DNA of 43,673 bases from contig BFEA01000089.1 in the NCBI GenBank assembly GCA_003427395.1, forward strand, positions 3,591,653 to 3,635,325. Direction: 5' to 3'. Under the pieces are notes generated by a model. That model did not search any database. It had not been told where the DNA came from and saw only the letters and a program-made list of their open reading frames with translations. Positions 33,101-43,559 of the stretch are shown here, in pieces. A program made the translations under genes and the position numbers. Numbering within the stretch: the stretch's first letter is position 1; the number at the start of each line of letters is the position of its first letter. This DNA comes from Chara braunii. Its lineage: Eukaryota; Streptophyta; Charophyceae; Charales; Characeae.

Positions 33101-34608
33101 GGTTGGGCTGCCCCGCAGTTGGGAGAGTGATCCTTCTGGCGGCCAGGACGCCAGAGCCGACAGACTGTCATCTGCGCATTCTGTCTGACCGTCCATCGAG
33201 CATAGGGATCTATCAATCCAGTAACCCAGCTCAGGGGTAAGAGATCAGGACAAGCTTGCATATCGATCAGCCAGTCGAGTTGCCTGCCTGAAGCGGGTGA
33301 AACGTTCTCTAAAGGTAATTACCGAATCCCTCATTCGCGAGTAAAAGTTATTGAGAAACGAGTCTGTCAGTGAACTGCAGCAAGACTAAGGGGCGCTTTA
33401 CTCGAAAGCTGAAGATCGAACATCGGGGCGAGACTGAGTTATACGTTCCCTGCGTGAAGCAAAGGGGGCCCTGCGGCAGGGCGAAAGTGATGTCTGGACG
33501 ACCGGCAAACACATGCTTTATCTGTTAACGGTAAAATCCAGGCTGAACTAGGAGGGGTAGTGAGGGTAGCTCCAAGGACGACTGAATTCTCTTGCTAATG
33601 AAACTTATCAACTCTTTTCATTTCGTTTTTCTTTTTTATTTTATTTTATTTATCATATTTTTCTATTATTCCTTCTCGATATCTCTTTGGGTGAAGCGCG
33701 GTATAGGGAAAATGAGTCGGTCAGTGAACGGGAAAGAGAGGGGGAACAAAGTGAGTGAGAGATAGAGAGCAGCCAAAGAATGAGAAGGATAACATGAAAC
33801 AAGGACCAAACAGGGAGAGGACAGCGAGAGGGAGAGAAAGAGCGAGGGTAGAACTTGAGACAAGTGGATAGTGATAACAATCTGCGGGGTGAGCAGTGAC
33901 CTCTGCTCCCTTTTGGGAACTCTTGTAATTTATTTATTCAATATATGAACTGTTGTGGGCTTTCCTCGAAAGAGACGTTGAAAGGCTAAGGGTGGAAACG
34001 TGAAGAGACGGGTCACAGGACAGGGAGAGAGAGAACAGAGAAAACTTGTCGGATGACTGTGAGTCTGATCCTTGATTCTGAACTCCGCACTGAGACTTAT
34101 TCGATTCCTTGCTATGTCCTTATCAGAGGTGGAGATCTGTTGTGTAACTGCACCGTTGTGCTTTGTGAAACAGGACTTGCTACAACTAACTGATACTCAC
34201 GCTGTTTAGTATTAACCGGGCTCCGTTTCGCTCACTGTAATCCCGACTGAGCGCTGTAAACCGAGCCTTTGTTCGACGGAGTCGTCACTCTCGCTGTTCG
34301 GGCGCTTAACGCAGTGTTTAAATCAGTGACAACCTTCTTGCTTACGGCGAGGGAGGTTGTCTTTGGATTGCAGCGTCTCGTGCCTTTGACTGTAAACGAA
34401 ACAATATCAGATCATTGTAAAAGCGAACAAAATTCTGATCGCAGGATGTTGGCGTTTGTATCTCTGTGAAGCGGGGGTTTGATCGGCAGTGGAGAACCCT
34501 CAATCCTGCTGATCACCGAGGACCTCGGAAGCGGGCGTGGCGAGTGACAGGCGCCGTTGCCCTTGGCTTCGGTGAACTGCAGTTGACCCCTCCCCGGGTT
34601 TCCTCACA
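30124..34608 (+). mobile_element. Element E: 4,485-bp non-coding TG...CA insertion (possible giant solo LTR)
   Basis: This unit splits the gypsy-B gag core. It starts TGTTAGGCGGCC, ends TTTCCTCACA and is flanked by a 4-bp direct duplication ACGC (30120-30123 and 34609-34612). Removing the unit and one ACGC leaves the gag frame continuous, which fixes both ends. I find no RT, integrase, transposase or long credible ORF. It holds an AT-rich part (30440-30780) and ~30-bp degenerate tandem repeats (about 31130-31630). TG...CA ends, a short target duplication, no coding capacity and internal tandem repeats fit a very long solo LTR. I cannot exclude a non-autonomous LARD-type element or a DNA transposon with short ends. 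Confidence 0.75.
31130..31630 (+). repeat. ~30-bp degenerate tandem repeats inside E
   Basis: Successive units resemble ATTTCAGGTTCGGGACCACT followed by GCGGTGATTT, with 30-31 bp spacing, at about 31133, 31164, 31194, 31224, 31410, 31439, 31470, 31550 and 31580. A stretch around 31265-31400 is more diverged. Confidence 0.75.
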
Positions 34609-35454
34609 ACGCCGCTGACACTTTAGACCGTGTCACCCAGACTCGATGGTCCGGGTCCTCTACACCGGCTGACCTCGAGCGTCACATTCGGGTGTTTCAA
34701 GATGCCCGCCTTCTTTGTGACGAGACGTTCCTACTGGAGGTCACACTCACCGACCGGTTCCTCGTCAGCCTACCGATTGACTACTGCTTAGAGCTATGGA
34801 GGCGATCATTCTCTTCTGCGGAGCAGGCATACGAGGCTGCGCGTCAATACTAGAGGATGTGCAGTCGCTTCTCCGTCTCCCCATCCTCTTCGCGGCCANC
34901 CGCCACCTCCCAGTCTCGTGATACCACCAGAGGCCGCTCCTCTTTTGCTGGTCGTTTTCGTCACCCGGATCGACCTGGAGCGCCATTCTCTCGGCACTAT
35001 AGTTCTCTCGAGTATGGCAAAGACACTTCAGTCGAGCCCGACCCTACCACTGGGGATGCCCCCGAGGACATCAAGCTTCAGGACGTCATCGAGTATCACT
35101 TGGATGACGACACTGTCCAGTGGCCTAGCCCCTGCAGATGGCCATGTCTGCCATGGGTCATGCGCGCAGTCGGGTTGCACAGGCTGGCGCTTGCACACCC
35201 ACAGTTCCTGAGATAGACCTCCCGCAGGGTTTTGTCCCTCCTCGCGGAGCTCTATCCCTTGAGGAGCATGCCGCCCTTGAGGCCCGATGTGACTTTCTTC
35301 GTTGCCGCCAGGATGGACACACCTCCTCACGGTGTCCATACCATACCGCCCTCGATCGACACTACGCTGACATCTCTCGTCAGCGTCGATCTCAGTCCCC
35401 CCCGGCCCCACCCGGCCAGCCCCAACCAACTAGCCACGGTGTAGTGTACCACTG
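34609..35454 (+). pseudogene. gypsy-B gag, C-terminal part with zinc knuckle
   Basis: After E, the gag core continues (TLDRVTQTRW, PADLERHIRVFQDA, LWRRSFSSAEQAYEAARQY). A TAG follows near 34852, then a Ser/Arg-rich linker. A shift near 35120 leads to a knuckle CDFLRCRQDGHTSSRC. The last three ligands have standard CX4HX4C spacing, but the first Cys pair is CX4C instead of CX2C. The frame ends at 35454. Confidence 0.75.
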
Positions 35455-36110
35455 AGGCCTCGCACNTAGCCGGATTCCCGACCACCGATTCGCGGTTTGC
35501 CCTTTTGGCTACCCCACCAGAGGATCCTNAGGACACGACAAACGCAGTTCCCTCTGCCCCGTCGCCTGTCGAGGTACCGTCTGCCTTACAACAAATCGCC
35601 GCATCTAGTGCTTCCCCTCCGAGACTTCCGACGCGTCGCGCCATTCGCACAACCCCTTGTGGCGCTCAGCTGGTGACTCGCGATGAAGTTGTGTCATCTC
35701 TTCTAGACTTTAGCATTCTTCAGGCTCGTNNGGAGCGACTCACGAGACACGTCAACGTCCTGCGCCGTCTTCTCGCTCTGCTTTCTGACCCTGATTGCAC
35801 CCTACCCATTATCCCTATTCGCCTAGGGACATCTACGAGGGTGTACCTCGCTTTATGAGACTCTGGCTCGCAGGGAGATTTCGTTCACCCTCAAGTAGTT
35901 GAGGAAGATCGCCTAGCTACCTCTGGGTCCCGCTCTCCTATCTCCGTTACCCTCAGAGATAACAAGACATANCACTTCTTCGATCAGACTGTTCCTGACC
36001 TCCACTTCTCCCTCACCCTCCAGGCGCCTCGGCGCTACCATTCCTCCGCATACTTCGACGTGTTGGAGACTGGGTACGACTTTATCCTTGGCCCCTGCGC
36101 TGTCCACTGT
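35455..36110 (+). pseudogene. gypsy-B aspartic protease region
   Basis: A linker rich in Ser/Pro/Ala leads to a TGA at 35856-35858. The next codons read DSGSQGDFV (35859-35885), an intact retropepsin active-site motif. About 75 codons later comes YDFILG, the second-half block, after which the frame is lost. The catalytic Asp is kept here, whereas it is lost in gypsy-A. Confidence 0.75.
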
Positions 36111-36285
36111 CAAGTCCACACAAACGTCTCGTGCCGACGCAGACATTGAGGAACTCACATGGTTCGCGACAGACTTAGAGCCCGTCGTTCGTGACCTGAT
36201 TCGAGAGTACCGCGACGTCTTCCCTCCGTATTTCTCATACAACAGGATCCCTCTGATGCGCGGTGTTGAGTATTCTATCTAGCTC

Positions 36286-37735
36286 GTGCCTGGCTATCGT
36301 GTTCACCATAAGGCACCGTACCGACTCTCGATCCCAGAGGCGACGGAACTCAAGCGTGAGCTTGAGGAGATCCTTCAACTGGGTTTCGTTAAACCCAGTA
36401 ACTCCCCTTGGGGTGCACTTGTCCTCTTTGCTAGCAAAGCGGATGGAACTCTCCACCTCTGTAGCGCTTACCGCGCCCTTAACCGTTACACGATGAAGAA
36501 CACCTATCCCATGCCCCGCGCGGATGAGCTGTTTGACCGTCCGGCGGACAACCGNTTCTTCATGACGATCGATCTTCGTAGCGGTTATCACCAGATCCGC
36601 GTTGCTGCAGAGGATCAGCCGAAGACCGCTTTCCGGTCGTGCTTCGGCCACTACGAGTTCACGGTGATGTCATTCGGCCTCACCAATGCACCCACCACAT
36701 TCCAGACGACGATGAACGACATCTTCAGGGACATCCTTGAAGAATACGTTCTCGTATACCTGGACGACATCTTGGTCTACAGTCGTACCTTACAAGACCA
36801 TATCAGACACCTCCGCGATGTCCTACATCGCTTACGCAAGCATGGTTTCTATGCCAAACTTAGTAAGTGCCGCTTTGCGCAGCGCAAAGTGGACTTCTTA
36901 AGACACCATGTGTCTGACNAAGGTCTCCACATGGANGACACGAAGATCACTGCTATTGTAGAGTGGCCCGTCCCCACATCTGCAAAGTAGCTTCGCAGTT
37001 TCCTGGGCCTCACCAGCTACTATAGTAATTTTATCCAGGGATACGCTAGGTATTCCTACGTCCTTNCCTCCNCCCTCCTCCGGAAGAACCCGCCGTGGTT
37101 GCCGACACCCCTCTGCGAGGACGCCTTCCTCGCCCTCAAGAAGGCGGTGACTTGTGCGCCGGTTCTTTGCCTTCCAGATTTTGATCGCCCCTTCATCATC
37201 ACCACTGATGCGTAAGATTTTGCAATAGGAGCAATACTTTCTCAGGTGTTTCCCTCTCCTCCTGATTCACCTTATCCCCATGTTCCTCCTTCCCCCCCTT
37301 TCATGCTGACACTGCTTCTCGATTGACNCCTATCCTCCCACCACTTCCCTCCACTGACAATCCTCCCATTACTTACTCCCCGACCATTGTGGAGGATGGG
37401 ATTGTTGAGGCTCGTGTTGGGGATTGCCCGATCGCCTTCTACTCCCGTCAGCTACTACCTGTCGAGATAAACTACACTGCTGATGAACGTGAGGTTCTCG
37501 CAGTAGTCTATGTTACCCGACATAGGCGTCATTATCTGCACGAGGCGCCCTTCACGGTGCGCACGGACAACTTAGTTGTCTAGGATTTCCTCATGAAGCC
37601 CAAACTTTCCCCTCGACAGACACATTGGTGGCATGACTTATCCGAGTTCAGTTTCACCACTCAGCCCATCAAGGGTGAAACGAACCGCGTCGTCGATGCC
37701 TTGTCCTGCCATCCTGATCACAATTAGGAGNCCAT
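36286..37735 (+). pseudogene. gypsy-B reverse transcriptase and RNase H
   Basis: The RT has [43 protein letters not shown] and VLVYLDDILVYS (YLDD at 36757-36768), then FLGLTSYYSNFI in the connection. RNase H starts FIITTDA, and a TAA (37214-37216) replaces the Ser usually found next. FAIGAILSQ follows, then a Pro-rich insert of about 60 residues (37245-37425), then PIAFYSRQL, YTADEREVLAVVY, TVRTDN and VVDALS. Further stops at 36988-36990 and 37581-37583 and several N bases show decay. Confidence 0.92.
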
Positions 37736-37737
37736 CC

Positions 37738-39687
37738 ATCTTGCGGCCATCTCCATCACCATTGTTGATCAGTCGATGATCGACGCATATCGCACCGAGT
37801 ACCGTCACTGCCCGGATTATCGCGTCATCCACGCGACACTGTGGAGTGGCAAGACCATTCCCTCATACTCCCTTGGTGAGAACGGTCTCGTGTACAAGCA
37901 TGACAGATCTGGTCAGTGAGAACCACGTATCTGCGTTCGCTCAACCGGACAACTCCTCGTCGAGGCTGTAGCAGAGTTCCATGACCAGACAGATGTTGGT
38001 CATATGGGCTTCCACAAGACGTTGGCTCGTATACGTCTAGCCGAAGTCTAAGGACTTCGTCAAAGCCTACATCCAGGAGTGTCCTACCTGTCAGGAGGTG
38101 AACAGTGCGAGCCACCTCCCGTATTGGTTACTTCAGCTCTTACCTATACCCGAGGGTCGTTGGCAGTCCATCTCGATGGATTTCATTGGTCCCCTCCGCC
38201 CACCCACTGAGCGCGGTCATGATGTTATCTTGGTCGTCGCCGATCCCTTAAAGAAGCGTGCACATTTTCTCATATGCCACTATCGCATTAACGCCCGTGA
38301 GGTCGCCGACATCATCTTCGACCGAGTCGTGAGAGATCACGGCTTACCTCAAAGTATCATTTCCGACCGTGACCCCCACTTTACCAGCACATTTNGGCGA
38401 CGNCTACACGAGGTGTACGGATCCCAGTTCCTCTTTTCATCGTCTTACCACCCTCAAANGAATGGTCAGACTGAGGTCACCAATAAAACTCTCGNTAATA
38501 TCCTCTGAAAGTTTGTTAGGGATGACCAGCAGTGGGACTTACACTTAGCCCACGTGGAGATTGCGTACAACCACGCTGTTTCGCCAGCCACGGGGATGTC
38601 GCCATTCTATTGCGACCTCGACTACCACCCTCGCGTACCCGCGGACTTCNTATGACCATCGCGGCTACGCCCAGACACTCGTTGTCCTGCACTGGATGAC
38701 TGGATCGCCCACATAGTGGCGATTATGAAGCGCGCACATGAGAGTCTAACCGATTCCCAGACTCGCATGACTGCACGAGCAAACCGATCACGAATGGATC
38801 ACCTATTCAAAGTTGGTGACGATGTGCTCGTCGACGCACGCCACTCACAGCTCGAAGCAGATACGCTTCACAAGTTCAGACGTCGTTTCTTCGGTCCATG
38901 CCGCATCCTTCAAGCCGTCGGTTCTCATACTGCCGCTAGCCCGGTCAACTTCCGTGTGAAGCTACCTGATTACCTTCGACAGACTCGCGTACACGATGTT
39001 TACCACGTTTCCTTGCCGCGTCTTTATCGCAGACCGTCCGAACGCTTCGTCGGACGTCCTTATGAGCGCCCTCCACCTATCATGGTGGACGGTCACGAGG
39101 AGTTCGTCGTTTCCGACATCGTATCTCGCCGAGTTACTGACGATATCCCTTCACGCATCGGGTACCTTGTGCGTTGGAAGGGTTATCCTGATGAGGAGGC
39201 TACTTGGGAGTCCCTCGAGCACTTGGAGAACGCCCGGATGTTGGTGCGTGCATATTATCATGCTTGTCGTGCTGAGACATCTGCTCCTACTCAGTCGATT
39301 GACCCTCTTCCTACTCCTCCGGTTGAGGAGATCGCTGAGGACGAGCCCGCTCCCTCTGAGGCCGTCCTTCAGCAGCAGACGGACGCCTCNGCGCGTCCAC
39401 AGCGCACTCGTCGACACCCTCAGCATCTTGACGATCGACACTCTGATCACCTACCATCTCCTACTGGCTCACACCATCAAGTACTCCATCATCAGCTTCT
39501 TCAGGATGTCAGCGTTTTGCGGCTTTGCTTCGACATCGACCTCGAATCCTACTTCAACGTCATCGACCACTTCGACGACTTCATTCACCTTCTCGACTTC
39601 AACCATCTTATCGGCCTTAGCTACTTTGGTCGTTACTACTTCACGTCACCACCCTACCCTGTACATTCCCTTACATTTGTCGCATGA
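37738..39687 (+). pseudogene. gypsy-B integrase with C-terminal chromodomain
   Basis: The zinc-binding region has EFHDQTDVGHMGFHKT and, after a shift near 38045, CPTC. The catalytic core shows MDFIGPL, ISDRDPHF and NGQTEV, the three acidic residues of the DDE triad. A GPY/F-type module follows (KVGDDVLV ... RRRFFGPCRI). The segment 39097-39273 is a chromodomain (EEFVVSDIV, YLVRWKGYPDEEATWE, LENARMLVRAYY). Chromodomains of this group direct integration to marked chromatin. The tail is Pro/Glu-rich, then His-rich, and ends at 39687. Stops at 38506-38508 and elsewhere break the frame. Confidence 0.93.
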
Positions 39688-40421
39688 TGGTTCTCACTTA
39701 GCTGGATCTCTTTGAGTTGGACTCTCCCTTGGTATCGCATAGGCATTGGGACCGTAGCGTTATCTTGGCTTCCTTGCTCCCAGATCTAGCTCCCTCCTCC
39801 CCCAGTCGGTGAGTTGTGTGCATGTTTCCCTCACCCACTGCCCTCATCACCTTAGTGTCGGCCCTTGCATNCCTTCAATTAGGCATATCTCCACCTTATT
39901 CCAGGCTCCCCCTTTTTCATGGTCGACCCTGCATGGTGTCATCCTTTTGTCAAGCATTACCCGCCCTGATGGTCTATCTGTTAAGGTCCTTGGTTTTGTT
40001 TCACTACCACTCTCCCACCTTGAGCCTGATGACCTATCCCATCTTCATGTATGACTACCCCTGGGAGTTTTTATTCTTAGGCTGCATTCACCCCCTCTGA
40101 GATCATCCCATTCTTAGTGGTTTGGCGACATGGCATTATTTTGTGACATATTGCTCCTTTTCCTTTCAACACTAAGGCAATTGCCTCCAGGACTTTAGGA
40201 TTGTATATTGCTACATTTCATTTTCATTTGTTAGCTAGGATGTGTATACCAGACATTTGCGTTTCATTTGACATTATGTAACTTAGGCTGCATCGCATAG
40301 ACTCCGTATGGAGCGTGCTCCGCATCCTAGATTTCTCAGCTTTCTTTTTATTGCAGAGTTCCACTGCTTTTGCGGATAGCGTGTTTATGGCTCTTGCGAT
40401 CCATTACAGGTCTGAGGATCG
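39688..40421 (+). other. gypsy-B 3' untranslated region
   Basis: About 0.73 kb of non-coding sequence between the chromodomain ORF and the 3' LTR. A clear polypurine tract is not visible; only a short GGTCTGAGGATCG precedes the LTR. Confidence 0.7.
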
Positions 40422-40776
40422 TGTAACGGGCCTCCATCTGCCCTGGCCTACAGCCAGGGCCTATTTGGCTATTTGCCAGTTCGGCCTGTGGGACCAGGCC
40501 GTGGCCTAACCCCACAGGCCGTATGCTGTTCCAATCCTGCCTGGTACCACCATCGGTACCAGGCCAGTCCAGTCCAATCAGTCAGTCCTCTGGGGGTATA
40601 CCCCAACTGTTGTTTGTTTTTCGTCTTTCATCATTTTAGCACTCGTTGGAGTACGTGCGATGTTGAGTCTGCATCGGAGCTGCACTGTCCCTTCCAGCTC
40701 CATCTCCACTTGCTCCTTCCTCTACCCATTCATCTCCATCCTGTCGGACCGCCATGATCCCGGCGGGTCCAGCACA
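40422..40776 (+). repeat. gypsy-B 3' LTR
   Basis: A 355-bp LTR starting TGTAACGGGCC and ending CAGCACA, homologous to 25993-26344. It is followed directly by the TGCAT duplication. Confidence 0.95.
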
Positions 40777-40781
40777 TGCAT
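40777..40781. repeat. gypsy-B target-site duplication, right
   Basis: TGCAT directly after the 3' LTR, matching 25988-25992. Confidence 0.93.
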
Positions 40782-41487
40782 GCATCTGCGTAAGTGATTT
40801 ACTTTTATTTTGATTAGTCGAGGTGTGATCGACTGCTGACACCTGACATACAGCATTAGACTAGAACTGTAATAGTCTACCACTTCCTGTTCTCTTTAGT
40901 GTTGCTGTGCGAGAACTGATCGAAGTAGAAGGAGATTATTTGCACAGTCGACTCTGTTGACACCACTTGATTGATAGACTGGGTGACTTGCCAAATATAT
41001 TTATTTTTGTTTAGGGGTAACTTCGGCGCAGTCACGAAAACAGTTTGTAATTGCACTTCAGGCAATCCCGCGAANACAACACACCCCCACGCTACCCCAC
41101 CGGACCCGAAACATTGGTCATATACATTCACCATTACCGGCCCTTTTGCCTCAAGTGCAATTTCAAACACAAACCCTGACTGCGCCGTAGTTTTCTCTTT
41201 TGTTTATTCTTTGAATCGGTCAGACACATGCTGTGGTAGGCCCCAATGAGGGTGCTAGTGCAGACCGTGGTCTGCTTAGTTGATAAGCAGACAAGAGAGT
41301 GGGGAAGGAAGAACTGACAATAGGATATGGACATGTTGGGATACACAAAGGATTCCCCTAATGTTCCAGGTTCTGCTACCAGGGGATAGAGAAGGTTTCG
41401 GGTGAAGAAAGGGCCCAACATTTGCTGGGGAGATAGCAGCAGCTGCGGAACATGCGTTAGCGGTAGCAGTTAGCTAGTGTTGTGGCG
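40782..41487 (+). other. Element C leader, second part
   Basis: Non-coding sequence that continues the element C leader after gypsy-B. No credible gene. With the first part the leader would be about 1.6 kb, similar in length to that of gypsy-B. Confidence 0.5.
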
Positions 41488-42066
41488 ATGGGTACATCTG
41501 CAGCGACCTCTCGAGGACAACAGACGCCAAGAACTTTCGCTATGTCTTTTGTTTCATCTAGTGGGACAAGTGCAGGAGAGTAGAGAGGATGATATGGCTG
41601 CACTAGAAGGATTAGATGACTCTGTCCTTGATGATGTGGGAAAGGTCATCGAGGTGAGCATGTTGAGTTTGCACGCGTATATGGACAGCAGACAGGATGA
41701 CATCCAGTCCACCCTTCACCAGATTCTGAGTGTTGTGCAGGGGAAGGGAAGAGCAGTCCCTTCCACAACAGGCAGACCCAGTCTCAGACCACCTGCAACA
41801 TATCCATCGCCGCCATGGTGTCCGGTCATGCTTGGACCCTTTGTTCCTCAGTTTGGTTTACCACCAAGTGGTACGACAGCGGTAGCAGCACAGACTGTTG
41901 TTTGTTTCATCCTCAGGTCCAGCTGCTGCAGCTACTGTGCAGCAGTCGATCTCACCAATGGAACCACAACAGCCTTGGTACCCCAAGACTCCATTGAAAC
42001 CACCTTAGACCTTCTCTGGAGACAAGAAGGATGAGGCACTCGACACTTGGTAACCGTTGAGGACGG
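41488..42066 (+). pseudogene. Element C gag, N-terminal part
   Basis: An ATG at 41488-41490 (GGCG-ATG-G) starts MGTSAATSRGQQTPRTFAMS. A shift near 41570 leads into an acidic helical segment (REDDMAALEGLDDSVLDDVG ... QSTLHQILSVV). A Pro-rich linker follows, then TFSGDKKDEALDTW, which matches the N-terminal block of Ty3 gag core domains. In-frame stops (TAG near 42008, TAA near 42050) and a one-base shift break it. The frame is cut at 42066 by an E-like element. Protease, RT and integrase of this element must lie beyond the window. Confidence 0.65.
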
Positions 42067-42639
42067 TGTCGGGCGGCCAAGGTCGGTCGGCCACCCGAGA
42101 TCAAGATGATTGGTTCCTCAACCGGTCAGCTAGAAACGTTTTTGGGGTGTCTTTTATCAGACGCGTCGTAGGGAATTAGGGCACCCAAGTCGAACTCTGT
42201 TCTCTTCTTAATCACTTGCTGATTCTAGCCACTTCTCGGACTGTTGGATGCGCTAATTTGACCGAATCCCTCATGCAGCCAGTTTGCCTCGCCCAGCTGG
42301 TGCGAAAATCAAATCATCAATTTAACAATTAAAAAAAAAAAAACCGATAAAAAAGAACGAAAAACAAATGATTGTTTTTATCATTTAAAACTTTCTCCCT
42401 TATAAAAGCCTTATGAATTTCACCCTGATTTCATTCATTTATTACCCTCGTTATAACCCTTGTGTTACGCCAGCGTGCGCATCTGATTTCCCGCTTGCAT
42501 CGAGTCTGCCGGTGTAGCGGGAGCGGGAGTTGTATGCTTTCCGAGTTGCTTCCTTGTGCCGCATGAGGGTTACTGGACAGATACTTTTATTTTGGTGAAA
42601 GCGGTGGGGTTTCCGTGACCTAGAGACAATGGTACTGCT

Positions 42640-43060
42640 TCTGGCAACAACACTTGATTCAGTGGTACTGGTACGGCTCGCTGCGGTGCGCCGCGATTAT
42701 TTTTTGGAGCGGTCACTGGTTCGATACTGGTATAATTGACCGCGATTGCTCCCTATTATTTTTGGCACGGTCACTAGTTCGGTACAAATATTATCCAATT
42801 CACGTGGCACCTGGTTTGGACAATCTATGTTGGTACTTGGTATGGACCCTGGTGTGAGTTATTGATATCTCGTGCAGTCCCCTGGTCTGCCCCGCGACAT
42901 TGTTCCATATGAGGAGGAGCGCTGGTACCAAACCTATTTTTCGAGCCCGGTCCATATGAGGAGTGCTGGTATTGAGCCTATTTTTTTAGCCTGCGGAACA
43001 CTGTTCTATATGAGGGGGAGCACCGGTACCGGGCCTGTTTTATTCCCATTGTCGTAGATA
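42640..43060 (+). repeat. Degenerate ~50-bp repeats in the E-like element
   Basis: CATATGAGG followed by GGAGCGCTGGTA and CCTATTTTT recurs at about 42907, 42954 and 43010. Earlier units (42690-42790) share CCGCGATT ... GGTCACT(G/A)GTTCG. Confidence 0.6.
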
Positions 43061-43559
43061 CCGGTTTTGTTTGGGACCGGCCTGCTCACAGCAGGGGAGC
43101 AGCCAACGATGGATATACCTCCAAGGGCTTAACCTGAGGGTGGGATTCGAAACAGACGGCGTATGCAGTCCACTCGAAGAGAGGATGGGCACAACATACT
43201 CAGTCCACAGGGGTTTCGGCAGGAGCTGTGCACGCAGCCCACACGAAGTGAGTGCGGACGCAGTGGGATGGAGGGAAACACCCAGCGTACACAGCCCATT
43301 GATCGGGGAGCAGGTGTACTCAGCGCATGGCTGATCTGATCACTAATTATTATAATGCACCGGGCCTGATGCACTGCCCAGATGCATTCTCAATGGGACT
43401 AGATTGATCTGAAATGGGTATCCTCAAATAAGCATATGGCTGATCTCATCCCTGGGTTCGACCACGACCAGGTACGTTTCGCTTCCCAACAGGATTGGTG
43501 GGCAGAAGTGATGAGACCGGCATGAGCAAGTGAGTGGAGGATTACGCTAGAGGGAGTGC

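Larger units (their letters stand above)
25993..40776 (+). mobile_element. Complete chromodomain Ty3/gypsy element gypsy-B (14.8 kb with inserts)
   Basis: The element is bounded by LTRs starting TG and ending CA and by a perfect 5-bp target duplication TGCAT (25988-25992 and 40777-40781). The internal order is primer site, long leader, gag, protease, RT, RNase H, integrase, chromodomain. Gag holds two later insertions of about 0.5 kb and 4.5 kb, so the original element was about 9.8 kb. By hand I count about 33 substitutions (about 25 transitions) and a 3-bp indel between the two LTRs. The coding regions contain stops, frameshifts and single N bases. Confidence 0.95.

Noticed and set aside
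32369-33261. Antisense frames of 140-170 residues in element E
   Set aside because: Composition is irregular, no homology motif is visible, and they overlap open frames on the other strand.
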